From Actinocorallia sp. API 0066 (GTDB taxonomy: Bacteria; Actinomycetota; Actinomycetes; Streptosporangiales; Streptosporangiaceae), in the NCBI RefSeq assembly GCF_020991275.1, contig NZ_JAJLQY010000001.1:310001-374000 (forward strand): a stretch of 64,000 nt of DNA, in the 5' to 3' direction. Positions within the stretch are counted from its first letter, which is position 1. Each line of letters opens with the position of its first letter. The position numbers were made by a program, and so were the translations under genes. Positions 1-8,687 of the stretch are shown piece by piece. The notes below the pieces were generated by a model. It was not told the DNA's origin. It was given only the letters and a program-made list of their open reading frames with translations, and made no database searches.

Positions 1-1598
1 GCCGCCACCGGAAGGATGACCGAGAGGTCCCGGTTGTTCACCTCGTTGATGTCGGCGAAGATCGCCGTCTGCCCGCCGACGTAGGCGCGGACCCCGTCCG
101 GCGCCGCCGCGTGCACGGCGGGCCGCAGTTCGTCCTTGACGAGGGCGATCGCCTCGTTGGACATCGGGTTGTCCTCAAGCAGCAGGTTGACCTGCGCGAT
201 GGCCGCGGTGTTCGGGCCCGGGATCGGCGGCTGCACGTCGCCGATGCCGGGGAAGCCCTTGGCGGCCTCGGCGAACGCGGTGAGCTGCTCCTGGGCGAGC
301 GGCGCGCCGCTCTCGCTCTTGAGGAACACCTGGACGGGCGTGGTGAGGCCGGGCGGGAACCCGGTCTGCATGTCCTTGATGGCCTGGGCCGACTCGGTGT
401 CCTGCGGGAATCCGGCCTGGAAGTCGTAGTCGGCCTTGAAGGAGAGCGCTCCGCCTGCGAGCAGCAGCAGCAGGATGCCGGAGCCGAGCGCCGCGGCGAC
501 GGGCCTGCCGCCGACGAACGCGCCGAGCCGCCGCGCGGCGCCGCCCTTCGGCTGGGTCTTCCACGACTTGGACGGCCAGAACACGGCCGTGCCGAGCAGC
601 GAGACGATCGCGGGGATCAGCGTCAGCGAGGTGATCGCCATGAAGACGACGGCGATGGCCAGCGACGGGCCCCACGCGCTGAACACGCCGAAGGTGGCGA
701 GCAGCAGCACGAGGAACGCGACGGCCACGGCGGCGGCGGCCGAGGAGATGACCTCGCCGACGCGTTCGACGGCCGCGATCATCGCGGTCTTGCTGTCGTC
801 GCCAGCCCGCAGCCGTTCCCGGTAGCGGAACATGAGGAACAGGTAGTAGTCCGCCCCGATGCCGAAGAGCACGATCGTGACGATGATCTCAAGCGACTGG
901 TCGGCGGCGAAGTTGAAGACCTCGGAGGCGAGCCCGATGAGGGACATCACCGCGATCACCGTCACCGAGATGACGACGAGTGGGAGCAACGCGGCGAGCG
1001 GTGCCCGGAAGATCGCCAGGATCAGTCCGATGATGAGCAGGATCGTCGCGATGGTGACGATCTCGAACGCTCGGTTGAAGGAGTCCTCGTTGTCGGCCCA
1101 GCCCGCGACGTCACCGCCGACCTTGGCTTCCAGGCCGCTGCCCGCGAGTTCACCCGGGAGCGCCTCGCGGAACTCGGCGACCGCCTTGACCTGGGCTTCC
1201 TGGGCCTCCACCGAGGTGCCTTCCATCGGCACCTGGATGACCTGGATGAGCTTGTTGGGCGAGACCAACTCGGGGCCCGTCACCACCCCGAGGACGGACT
1301 CCGGCTTCGGCAGCGCCTGCGCGACGGCCGTGACCTTCGTGACGTCCTGTTCGGTGAATTCCTTGCCGTCAGTGCGCTTGACGACGATGAGGGCCGATAT
1401 GTCCTCCTGCTGAGGGAAGCCCTCAGCGGCGATCCGCATGGCCTGGAGCGACTCGTACTTCGACGGAAGGAAGTCCGCCTGGTCGGCCTGCGTGGAGAGT
1501 CGGGGGGAGAAGATGACGATGAGCGCGGCGGTGACGAGCCACGCGGCGATCGTCCACCACGGGTGCCTGACGACGGCATTCCCCAGCCGTCCAAACAT
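1..1598 (-). CDS. MMPL family transporter, C-terminal part outside window
   Basis: Membrane exporter of the MMPL branch of the RND superfamily, expected to move lipids or hydrophobic compounds using the proton gradient. About 532 residues are visible and the frame runs off the window edge; complete MMPL proteins are usually 700 or more. A first membrane helix (about residues 12-32, PWWTIAAWLVTAALIVIF) is followed by a large extracytoplasmic loop, then a block of helices holding the diagnostic GADYYLFLMFRYRER motif near residues 245-259, then the second extracytoplasmic loop. The ATG at 1598 is chosen because the N-terminal MFGRLGN followed by the helix is typical of the family. A promoter with an overlapping palindrome lies 90 bases upstream. 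The substrate cannot be read from sequence. Confidence 0.93.
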   Translation of the reverse strand, partial: MFGRLGNAVVRHPWWTIAAWLVTAALIVIFSPRLSTQADQADFLPSKYESLQAMRIAAEGFPQQEDISALIVVKRTDGKEFTEQDVTKVTAVAQALPKPESVLGVVTGPELVSPNKLIQVIQVPMEGTSVEAQEAQVKAVAEFREALPGELAGSGLEAKVGGDVAGWADNEDSFNRAFEIVTIATILLIIGLILAIFRAPLAALLPLVVISVTVIAVMSLIGLASEVFNFAADQSLEIIVTIVLFGIGADYYLFLMFRYRERLRAGDDSKTAMIAAVERVGEVISSAAAAVAVAFLVLLLATFGVFSAWGPSLAIAVVFMAITSLTLIPAIVSLLGTAVFWPSKSWKTQPKGGAARRLGAFVGGRPVAAALGSGILLLLLAGGALSFKADYDFQAGFPQDTESAQAIKDMQTGFPPGLTTPVQVFLKSESGAPLAQEQLTAFAEAAKGFPGIGDVQPPIPGPNTAAIAQVNLLLEDNPMSNEAIALVKDELRPAVHAAAPDGVRAYVGGQTAIFADINEVNNRDLSVILPVA

Positions 1599-1697
1599 GT
1601 GTCGGGGCCTCTCTGTCGGGGGGTCGGTGGAGCTGCCGGGTGTCGGTCGCTCCGCGCTGGACCCAAGCTAGCGGCGGGGGGTGACAGAACGGAAAGG

Positions 1698-1726
1698 GTT
1701 ATCCACGCTCTCGAAGTCGCCGTCAA
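1698..1726 (-). promoter_or_regulatory. Promoter for the MMPL gene
   Basis: On the minus strand a TTGACG -35 (1721-1726) is separated by 17 bases from GATAAC (1698-1703). The start codon is about 90 bases downstream. The -35 lies inside a palindrome, which suggests repression by a dimeric regulator. Confidence 0.55.
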
Positions 1727-1738
1727 CCTAAGGTTGAC
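1722..1738. promoter_or_regulatory. Perfect palindrome overlapping MMPL -35 (operator)
   Basis: GTCAACCT-A-AGGTTGAC has perfect 8-base arms around a single base. It sits on the -35 of the MMPL promoter and about 100 bases upstream of metB. Palindromes of this kind are common MerR, TetR or PadR operators; no such regulator is adjacent inside the window. Confidence 0.55.
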
Positions 1739-1839
1739 GACACCCTATCTTTTGCGGATCGGCGGCCACAACGTCCGCAGTGGTGAGATGCGGCGCCATA
1801 CCTGTGGGGGACATCCACCTTCTGAAGGAGGAGGGGTCG

Positions 1840-1845
1840 TAGCCT
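1840..1845 (+). promoter_or_regulatory. -10 element for leaderless metB
   Basis: TAGCCT ends 7 bases before the metB ATG, the spacing expected if transcription starts at the start codon. A purine-rich stretch at 1824-1834 is too far (about 20 bases) to be a normal ribosome binding site. Confidence 0.5.
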
Positions 1846-1852
1846 TGCGGGC

Positions 1853-3004
1853 ATGAACGCACGGGGAAACACACGGGGTTTCGAGACGCTGGCGATCCAC
1901 GCGGGCCAGGATCCGGACCCGCTGACGGGCGCCGTGGTGCCGCCGATCCACCAGGTCTCGACGTTCCAGCAGGACGGGATCGGGGGGCTGCGCGGCGGCT
2001 ACGAGTACAGCCGCAGCGGGAACCCGACGCGTACCGCGCTTGAGGAGTGCGTCGCGGCGTTGGAGGGCGGCGCGCGGGGCCTGGCGTTCGCGTCAGGCCT
2101 GGCCGCGGAGGACGCGGTGTTGCGCACGGTGTGCCGTCCGGGCTCCCACGTCGTCATCCCCGGCGACGCGTACGGAGGCACGTACCGGCTCTTCGCGAAG
2201 GTCTACGCGCAGTGGGGAGTGGAGTTCACGCCGGTCCCGCTGGGCGATCTGGCGGCCGTCAAGGAGGCGCTGCGCCCGAACACCGTGGCCGTCTGGGCGG
2301 AGACGCCCACGAACCCGCTGCTCGGCATCGCTGATATCGCCGCGCTGGCGGAACTCGCCCACGGCGCGGGCGCTCTGCTCGTCGTGGACAACACGTTCGC
2401 GAGCCCGTACCTCCAGCGCCCTCTCGACCTCGGGGCTGACGTCGTGGTGCACTCCACGACGAAGTACATGGGCGGCCACTCCGACGTGATCGGGGGCGCC
2501 CTCGTCACCAGGGAGGAGGAGCTGGGCGGCCGCCTCGCCTACCACCAGAACGCGATGGGCGCCGTCGCGGGCCCGTTCGACGCGTGGCTGACGCTCCGTG
2601 GCATCAGGACGCTCGGCGTCAGGATGGACAGGCACTGCGCGAACGCCGAGAAGGTCGTCGATCTGCTTACGCGTCACCCGAAGGTATCCAGGGTGCTCTA
2701 CCCCGGCCTGTCCGACCATCCCGGACACAAGACGGCCGTAAGGCAGATGAAGGGCTTCGGCGGCATGGTGTCGTTCCGGATGGGCAGCGAGGCAGAGGCC
2801 GTCAAGGTGTGTGAGTCGACGGAGCTGTTCATCCTGGGTGAGTCGCTGGGCGGCGTCGAGTCCCTCATCGAGCACCCGGCCCGGATGACGCACGCGTCGG
2901 CGGCGGGCTCGCCGCTGGAGGTGCCGGGCGACCTCGTGCGCCTGTCGGTCGGCATCGAGGACGCCGAGGACCTGCTCGCCGATCTGGAGCAGGCCCTCGG
3001 CTGA
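1853..3004 (+). CDS. metB: Cystathionine gamma-synthase (trans-sulfuration PLP enzyme)
   Basis: PLP-dependent Cys/Met metabolism enzyme of 383 residues, the usual family length. It most likely joins an O-acylated homoserine to cysteine to give cystathionine on the way to methionine. The substrate-binding EYSRSGNPTR lies at residues 51-60 and the PLP Schiff-base lysine is K204 in HSTTKYMGGHSD; the C-terminal SLGGVESL and HPARMTHAS motifs are also present. Cystathionine gamma-lyase is hard to exclude because the subfamilies share these motifs, but position in the conserved actinobacterial order (Rv1079 equivalent) favours MetB. It converges on the ROK kinase with only 28 bases between stop codons. 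Confidence 0.9.
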   Translation: MNARGNTRGFETLAIHAGQDPDPLTGAVVPPIHQVSTFQQDGIGGLRGGYEYSRSGNPTRTALEECVAALEGGARGLAFASGLAAEDAVLRTVCRPGSHVVIPGDAYGGTYRLFAKVYAQWGVEFTPVPLGDLAAVKEALRPNTVAVWAETPTNPLLGIADIAALAELAHGAGALLVVDNTFASPYLQRPLDLGADVVVHSTTKYMGGHSDVIGGALVTREEELGGRLAYHQNAMGAVAGPFDAWLTLRGIRTLGVRMDRHCANAEKVVDLLTRHPKVSRVLYPGLSDHPGHKTAVRQMKGFGGMVSFRMGSEAEAVKVCESTELFILGESLGGVESLIEHPARMTHASAAGSPLEVPGDLVRLSVGIEDAEDLLADLEQALG

Positions 3005-3032
3005 GCGTTCCCGGGGACGGGATCAGACGGGG

Positions 3033-3962
3033 TCAGTCCGCGTGCCAGTAGGCGTCGCCTTCGAACACGAGGGCGGCGGCGCCGACGAGGCCGGCGGTCT
3101 GCCCGAGCGCGGCCGGGACGACCCGGACGCTACGGGCGAAATCCATGCGCGCGTGCGCGCGGAACGTCTCTTCGAGGGAGTTGAACAGGAGGGGTCCGGC
3201 CTGGGCGAGTCCGCCGCCGATGGCGACGACGTCCAGGTCGCACAGGTGGGTGGCCGAGGCGATGCCGATGCCGAGCGCGCGGCCCGCCCTGCGCATCGCC
3301 GCGACGGCGATCGGGTGGCCGCGGGCGGCGTCGGCGGCGAGGTCGCGGGCCGTCGCGACGACCTGCTCCGCCCGCCACCCTTCGGCCTGCGCCCAGGCCG
3401 CGAGAGAGGGACCGCGCGCGATGGCCTCAAGGCAGCCGCGTCCCCCGCACGCGCAGGGCATGCCGGCGGGATCGACGACGATGTGCCCGATGTGTCCGGC
3501 GTTGCCGCTGGCTCCGTCGATGAGCCTGCCGCCGAGGATCAGTCCGCCGCCGACGCCGGTCGACACGACCATCCCCAGCACGTTGGCCGTGCCCTTGCCC
3601 GCGCCGCGCCAGTGCTCGCCGACGGCGACCGCGACCGCGTCGTTGTGCACCCGGACGGGCAGCGACGGGTACCGCTCCCGGAGCCTGGCGCGCAGCGGGA
3701 AGCCGCGCCAGCCGGGGATGTTGAGGGGGGAGACCTCGCCGGACGGCCACTGCATGGGCCCGCCGCAGCCGACGCCCACGCCGACGAGGTCTGATTCGGG
3801 GAGTTTGTCGAGGAGGGCCTCCAGGAGGCGCCAGAGGCCCTCCGCGTCGACCCTGGGGGTTTCGGCCCTTTCATAGGATTCGACCCGTCCTCCCGGGTCG
3901 ACGATCCCCACGGCCATCTTGGTGCCACCGATGTCTATGGCTAGAACGCGCTCATCGCCCAT
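3033..3962 (-). CDS. ROK family sugar kinase (glucokinase-like)
   Basis: Cytoplasmic kinase of the ROK family, 309 residues, probably phosphorylating glucose or a related sugar with ATP. The phosphate-binding DIGGTK is at residues 10-15, the likely catalytic Asp is in HNDA near residue 108, and the zinc-binding ROK signature CACGGRGCLE is at about 170-179 after GHIGHIVVD. An upstream in-frame ATG exists at 3992, but the ATG at 3962 has a good ribosome binding site (GGAAGGACAGCGC) and starts right at the conserved MGDERVLAIDIGG. It overlaps the 3' end of the FIST gene by 11 bases, so translation of the two is probably coupled. Whether it acts as the housekeeping glucokinase cannot be decided. 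Confidence 0.9.
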   Translation of the reverse strand: MGDERVLAIDIGGTKMAVGIVDPGGRVESYERAETPRVDAEGLWRLLEALLDKLPESDLVGVGVGCGGPMQWPSGEVSPLNIPGWRGFPLRARLRERYPSLPVRVHNDAVAVAVGEHWRGAGKGTANVLGMVVSTGVGGGLILGGRLIDGASGNAGHIGHIVVDPAGMPCACGGRGCLEAIARGPSLAAWAQAEGWRAEQVVATARDLAADAARGHPIAVAAMRRAGRALGIGIASATHLCDLDVVAIGGGLAQAGPLLFNSLEETFRAHARMDFARSVRVVPAALGQTAGLVGAAALVFEGDAYWHAD

Positions 3963-5148
3963 GCGCTGTCCTTCCGTCATTCCGTGCGTCACGGTTCCCG
4001 AAGGCGAGGATCGAGGCCGTGAAACCGTGCACGTGATTGCGGCCGGCGACCGGCCCTATCTCTCCGTCAGCGAAGAATCCGCCTACGGAGCCGAACCCTG
4101 TGAGGGCCCGGATGTCGTGGTCGGAGCCGCCGAACATGGCGCGTCCCCGCCCGTTGCAGGAGAACAGGAGCGCCCCTTCGACGGGCCCGACGTCGAACCC
4201 GCGGACGAGCGCCTCCAGGTCGTGGTCGGCGGCTCCGGCGTCGCGTACCTGGAAGCGGACGGTCTGGCCCGTCTCCACCACGTCGCCGACGGCGAGGGCG
4301 CCTGTGTCGGGGTCGACGCCCACGACGCCCCGGACTAGGAAGTCGCCCTGCTCATGTTCCTCCGCGTACTCGTCCATGGCGACGCCTATGAGCAGGCCGT
4401 CCGCGGCCAGATCTCGTTCCTCTCCGGTGAGGCCCGCCACGACCTCCTCCAGTTTCTCCAGGGCGGGTGCGCCCGCGAGCTCGAAGAGGATGTTCTGTTC
4501 GGCGCTGGTGACGGTCATGAGGGGGCCGATCGGACGGGCGCCCTGGCTCAGCAGGGTCATCGCCTCTACCGGGCCTCCGATGACGACGCCCACCGCGCCG
4601 GACTCGATCACCTTGTCGTCGACGAAGAGACGGGATTCGCCCAGGCCGCCTCCGGCGAGGCCCCCTACGAGGGGCAGCCCTGGCAGGACCTCCTCCGACC
4701 GTTCGACGAACGCGTCCACCGGGAACGAGTGCGGGTCGGCCAGGAGGATGCCCACGACGTCGTCGGGCGCCGATTCGGGCATGCCGACGACGACGAGGCG
4801 GTCTTCCGCGCGGAGCGTCTCCAGCTGGAAGGGGGTGAGCCGGGCGCCGGGCAGGATGGCCGCCCAGGCCGCGACGGCGCCCAGGTCGTCGATGTCCTTG
4901 CGATCTCGTTCGACGCCCTGGCCCCTGCCGATCACGCCCTGGGCGCTGCACCCCACAACGGTGCGGGCGTCGCTGATCGCCATGGCGTGCCGGGCGGCGT
5001 GCTCGACCTCCTGCGGGTCGGCTCCGCTCACGAAGACGCAGAGGAGATCCGCCCGTCCATCGAGGGGCAGGGTCGCCTGCCGGACGGCCTCGGCCGCCGC
5101 GGCCGCGAGGTCGGGCCCCGTCGCCAGTCCGTCCCCGAAACGAGTCAT
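3952..5148 (-). CDS. FIST domain sensory protein
   Basis: FIST (F-box and intracellular signal transduction) protein of 398 residues, a soluble presumed small-ligand sensor. The N-terminal FIST domain covers roughly residues 30-220 (VVGCSAQGVIG, GLPLVGGLAGGG) and the C-terminal FIST_C roughly 225-370, ending in LLFSCNGRGRAMFG, a hallmark of the family. No transmembrane helix or output domain is seen, so it may act as a stand-alone binding protein. The start at MTRFGDGLATG fits homologues; an alternative in-frame ATG at 5193 would leave only 43 bases to the divergent ATPase gene. It overlaps the ROK kinase, suggesting a shared transcript, but a functional link is inference. Confidence 0.85.
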   Translation of the reverse strand: MTRFGDGLATGPDLAAAAAEAVRQATLPLDGRADLLCVFVSGADPQEVEHAARHAMAISDARTVVGCSAQGVIGRGQGVERDRKDIDDLGAVAAWAAILPGARLTPFQLETLRAEDRLVVVGMPESAPDDVVGILLADPHSFPVDAFVERSEEVLPGLPLVGGLAGGGLGESRLFVDDKVIESGAVGVVIGGPVEAMTLLSQGARPIGPLMTVTSAEQNILFELAGAPALEKLEEVVAGLTGEERDLAADGLLIGVAMDEYAEEHEQGDFLVRGVVGVDPDTGALAVGDVVETGQTVRFQVRDAGAADHDLEALVRGFDVGPVEGALLFSCNGRGRAMFGGSDHDIRALTGFGSVGGFFADGEIGPVAGRNHVHGFTASILAFGNRDARNDGRTAHGR

Positions 5149-5223
5149 GTTTCGATTCAACCGGGCCTCGCGCCTTTTCGAAACCACTCCCATGTAAACA
5201 GTGCGGACGGGACATCGGGGACG

Positions 5224-5229
5224 TAGTCT
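5224..5229 (+). promoter_or_regulatory. -10 element for leaderless AAA ATPase gene
   Basis: TAGTCT ends 7 bases before the GTG start at 5237. No Shine-Dalgarno-like stretch is present between it and the start, consistent with a leaderless message. Confidence 0.45.
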
Positions 5230-5236
5230 CGTTTAG

Positions 5237-6625
5237 GTGCCTTCTCAACCGCGAGCCGCCACCCTTGGCGAGCTACTCGACTCCGGACATGTTCACCGCC
5301 CGGTCAAGGCAGAGCTCCGGGCGAACCTCTTGTCACGATTGAAATCCGGTGAATCGCGTTTTCCGGGAATCATCGGTTTCGATGAAACGGTGTTGCCCCA
5401 CGTCGAACGGGCCCTGCTCGCGGGCCATGACCTCGTGCTCCTGGGCGAGCGGGGGCAGGGCAAAACGCGATTGATCCGCACGATCGCCGGACTCCTCGAC
5501 GAATGGACTCCCGTCGTCGCCGGATGTGAGATCAACGACCATCCCTACGCGCCCGTGTGTGTGCGGTGCGTCAGGCTGAAGGAAGAGGCGGGAATGGACC
5601 TCCCCGTCTGGTGGAGGCACCGGGACGAGAGGTACGCGGAGAAACTGGCGACGCCCGACACGTCCGTAGGCGACCTCATCGGTGACGTCGACCCGATCAA
5701 GGTCGCCCAGGGCCGGACGCTCGGCGACCCGGAGACCGTCCACTACGGGCTCGTGCCACGGGCGAACCGGGGGATCTTCGCCGTCAACGAGTTGCCGGAC
5801 CTCGCCGAGCGCATCCAGGTGGCCCTCCTCAACGTGCTGGAGGAGCGGGACGTCCAGATCCGGGGTTACCAGTTGCGGCTTCCGTTGGACGTCCTTCTGG
5901 TCGCGTCAGCCAACCCGGAGGATTACACGAACCGGGGGCGGATCATCACGCCGCTCAAGGACAGGTTCGGCGCTGAGGTCCGCACCCACTATCCGCTGGA
6001 CCTCGATCTTGAGGTGGACCTCATCCTCCAGGAGGCGGAGCTGGCCGCCGAGGTGCCCCGGCACCTGCTGGAGACGCTCGCCCGGTTCACCCGGTTTGTT
6101 CGGGATTCCAAGGCGGTGGACGCGCGGTCGGGCGTGTCGGCACGGTTCGCGATCGCCGCCGCCGAGACCGTCGCGGCCGGTGCCATGCGACGGGCTGCGC
6201 TGACAGGCGAGGAGACGGCCGTCGCGCGGGTCGCGGACCTCCCGGCGATCGTGCCCAGCCTGATGGGCAAGGTCGAGTTCGAGGTCAGCGAGGAGGGGCG
6301 CGAACAGGAGGTGATGGAACACCTGCTGCGCCGCGCCATCGCCGAGACGTTCCGGCGGACCCTCGGCGGGGCCGACCTGTCCGGGCTGCTCGACCGGTTC
6401 GACGCCGGCGAGACCGTCGACACGGGCGAGCTTGTCACGGCCGGGGACCTGCTGACCCGGCTCGGGCCCGTGCGCGGCCTCGCCAAGATCATGGCGGCGC
6501 TCGACCTCGCGGGCGACTCGCCGGGCCAGGCCGCGGCAGCCGTCGAGTTCGCTTTGGAGGGCCTCTACCTGACCCGCCGCCTCTCCAAGGACGTCTCCGG
6601 CGACGAGGCCACCTACCGGCTGTAG
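5237..6625 (+). CDS. ChlI-like AAA+ ATPase (MoxR/magnesium-chelatase class)
   Basis: AAA+ ATPase of 462 residues resembling the I subunit of magnesium chelatase. Walker A is GERGQGKTR (residues 70-78) and the helix-2 insert/Walker B zone reads GIFAVNELPDLAERIQVALL from about residue 179, typical of ChlI/BchI and RavA-type ATPases. It is followed after 8 bases by a VWA protein, the standard ATPase/metal-binding adaptor pairing. No porphyrin genes are nearby, so a role in remodelling or metal insertion into an unknown target is more likely than chlorophyll synthesis; homologues in non-photosynthetic actinobacteria are usually unassigned. The GTG start is supported by the leaderless -10. Confidence 0.88.
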   Translation: MPSQPRAATLGELLDSGHVHRPVKAELRANLLSRLKSGESRFPGIIGFDETVLPHVERALLAGHDLVLLGERGQGKTRLIRTIAGLLDEWTPVVAGCEINDHPYAPVCVRCVRLKEEAGMDLPVWWRHRDERYAEKLATPDTSVGDLIGDVDPIKVAQGRTLGDPETVHYGLVPRANRGIFAVNELPDLAERIQVALLNVLEERDVQIRGYQLRLPLDVLLVASANPEDYTNRGRIITPLKDRFGAEVRTHYPLDLDLEVDLILQEAELAAEVPRHLLETLARFTRFVRDSKAVDARSGVSARFAIAAAETVAAGAMRRAALTGEETAVARVADLPAIVPSLMGKVEFEVSEEGREQEVMEHLLRRAIAETFRRTLGGADLSGLLDRFDAGETVDTGELVTAGDLLTRLGPVRGLAKIMAALDLAGDSPGQAAAAVEFALEGLYLTRRLSKDVSGDEATYRL

Positions 6626-6633
6626 GGAGAAGC

Positions 6634-8583
6634 GTGAAGTACAGGTACGGGGCTTATCGGGAGGGGCCGGATCCGCTGGCGCCGCCGTTCGACGTCCGGG
6701 AGGCGGTGGACGCGCTCGGCGACGCCGTCATGGACGGGCGGCGCGCCTCCGACGCGCTGCGCGACCTGCTGCGGCGCGGCGCCACGGCCGGCCGGCGCGG
6801 CCTGGACGACCTGCTCCGCCAGGTCCGCGAACGCCGCCGCGAGCTGCGCGAACGCGGCCGTATGGACGGCGTCCTCGAAGCGGCGCGCGCACTCCTCGAC
6901 ACCGCGGTCGGCCAGGAACGCGCCGAGCTGTTCCCCGACCCGTCCGACGAGGCCCGCCTGCGCGAGGCCGAACTCGACCAACTGCCCGCCGACACCGCCG
7001 CCGCCGTCCGCGCCCTGCGCGACTACCCGTGGCGCTCCGACGCCGCCCGTGCCACGTTCCAGCGCCTCAAAGACATGCTCCGGGACGAGGTCCTCGACGC
7101 CCAGTTCGAGGGCCTCAAACAGGCGCTCAGGGGCGGCGACCCGGCCCAGGCCGAGCGCGTCAAGGCGATGATGGCGGCGCTCAACGCCATGCTGGAGGCC
7201 GACGCGCGCGGCGAGCACCGCCAAGCCGATTTCGACGCCTTCATGGCGGAGTTCGGCGAGTTCTTCCCCGACGCGCCGCGCACCCTCGAAGAGCTCGTCG
7301 ACTCCCTGGCCCGCCGCTCCGCCGCGCTCAACCGCCTCATGAACTCGCTCAGCCCCGAGCAGCGCGCCGAACTCGGCTCGCTCATGTCCGCCGCCCTCCA
7401 GGACGCGGGCCTGGACCTGGAGATGACCCGCCTCGCCGACGCGCTCCGCCGCCGCCGTCCCGACCTCGACTGGACGGGCGGCGAACGCATGTCCGGAGAG
7501 GAGCCCCTCGGCCTGGGCGACGCCACCAGCGCGCTGGCCGACCTCGCGGATCTCGCCGACCTGGAGTCGTCACTCCAGCAGGACTACCCCGGCGCCGGCC
7601 TCGCCGACGTGGACGAGGAGGCGGTCCGCCGCGCGCTGGGCCGCCAGGCGGTGGACGACCTGGCCGAACTACGCCGTATCGAGGCGGAACTAGAACGCCA
7701 GGGATACCTCCAGCGTCAGGGCGGCAACCTCGACCTCACCCCCAAGGCCGTCCGCCGCCTCGGCGACACCGCCCTACGCCGTGTCTTCGCGCAACTCAAG
7801 GCGGGCCCCAGAGGTGACCACGCCCAGCACGACGCGGGCCAGGCGGGCGAACTGACGGGTACGTCACGCCCCTGGCGGTTCGGCGACGAACAGCCCCTCG
7901 ACGTGGTCCGCACAGTGCGCAACGCCGTCCTACGCGAGGCCGGAAGCGGATCCCCCGCCCTACGCCTCCTCCCGGAGGACTTCGAGGTCCACGAGACGGA
8001 GAACCGCACCGCCGCCGCCGTCTGCCTCCTGGTGGACCTCTCCTACTCGATGGTGACACGCGGCACCTGGGCCGCCGCCAAACAGACGGCTCTCGCCCTC
8101 CACACCCTCGTCCGCACGAAGTTCCCCAGGGACGCCGTCCAGATCATCGGCTTCAGCAACTACGCCCGCCGCCTCCAGCCGGAGGAGATGACCTCCCTGG
8201 ACTGGTCGATGGTCCAAGGCACCAACCTCCACCACGCCCTCCTCCTGGCAGGCCGCCACCTGGACTCCCACCCCAACCACGACCCGGTCGTCCTGGTAGT
8301 CACCGACGGAGAGCCCACCGCCCACCTCCGCCCCGACGGCCACTACCTCTTCGACTACCCCCCCTCCCCGGAAACCCTCGTCCTCACCTTCGCCGAGGTG
8401 GACAAGATGACCCGCCGAGGCGCCACCCTCAACGTCTTCATGCTCGCCGACGACCCCCGCCTCGTCTCCTTCGTAGACGAGTTGGCCCACCGCAACGGCG
8501 GCCGAGTCTTCTCCGCCACCGCCGAGAACCTCTCCCTCACCGTAGTAACCGACTACCTAAAATCCCGACCCCCCCACCGCTGA
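6634..8583 (+). CDS. VWA domain protein, partner of the ChlI-like ATPase
   Basis: Large (649 residues) protein with a C-terminal von Willebrand A domain. The MIDAS metal site is D468-x-S470-x-S472 in LLVDLSYSM, with the second acidic loop in VVLVVTDGEPTAH. The first 450 residues are Ala/Arg/Asp-rich and mostly helical, including a stretch DATSALADLADLADLES, as in ChlD-like adaptors. It starts with GTG 8 bases after the ATPase stop (site GGGAGAAGC), so the two are co-translated and should form an ATPase/adaptor complex. In the last 400 bases the coding strand becomes C-rich and G-poor, with GTA and CTA codons that are rare earlier in the gene. Target unknown. Confidence 0.87.
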   Translation: MKYRYGAYREGPDPLAPPFDVREAVDALGDAVMDGRRASDALRDLLRRGATAGRRGLDDLLRQVRERRRELRERGRMDGVLEAARALLDTAVGQERAELFPDPSDEARLREAELDQLPADTAAAVRALRDYPWRSDAARATFQRLKDMLRDEVLDAQFEGLKQALRGGDPAQAERVKAMMAALNAMLEADARGEHRQADFDAFMAEFGEFFPDAPRTLEELVDSLARRSAALNRLMNSLSPEQRAELGSLMSAALQDAGLDLEMTRLADALRRRRPDLDWTGGERMSGEEPLGLGDATSALADLADLADLESSLQQDYPGAGLADVDEEAVRRALGRQAVDDLAELRRIEAELERQGYLQRQGGNLDLTPKAVRRLGDTALRRVFAQLKAGPRGDHAQHDAGQAGELTGTSRPWRFGDEQPLDVVRTVRNAVLREAGSGSPALRLLPEDFEVHETENRTAAAVCLLVDLSYSMVTRGTWAAAKQTALALHTLVRTKFPRDAVQIIGFSNYARRLQPEEMTSLDWSMVQGTNLHHALLLAGRHLDSHPNHDPVVLVVTDGEPTAHLRPDGHYLFDYPPSPETLVLTFAEVDKMTRRGATLNVFMLADDPRLVSFVDELAHRNGGRVFSATAENLSLTVVTDYLKSRPPHR

Positions 8584-8642
8584 CCCCCCACCCCGATCCG
8601 AAGGACGCGCCGGGGCTGGGTGGGTGTGGTGGATTGACGGTG

Positions 8643-8681
8643 GCGCGGACGCGGCCCGGTGAGGTGGGGTCGCGTCCGCGC
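8643..8681. terminator. Hairpin between converging VWA and catalase genes
   Basis: GCGCGGACGCG (8643-8653) pairs perfectly with CGCGTCCGCGC (8671-8681) across a 17-base loop. There is no U-tract; it lies between two converging genes and could serve both. Confidence 0.6.
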
Positions 8682-8687
8682 GGTGGG

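Noticed and set aside
1699-1707. Near DnaA box TTATCCACG
   Set aside because: One mismatch, single copy, and it overlaps the -10 of the MMPL promoter, which explains it better.
111-1856. Long open frame antisense to the MMPL gene
   Set aside because: It is a typical high-GC shadow frame with low-complexity Arg/Asp/Glu content; the MMPL reading has clear motifs and membrane helices. The same reasoning removes the other long antisense frames such as 4037-5197, 19348-20994 and 44091-45785.
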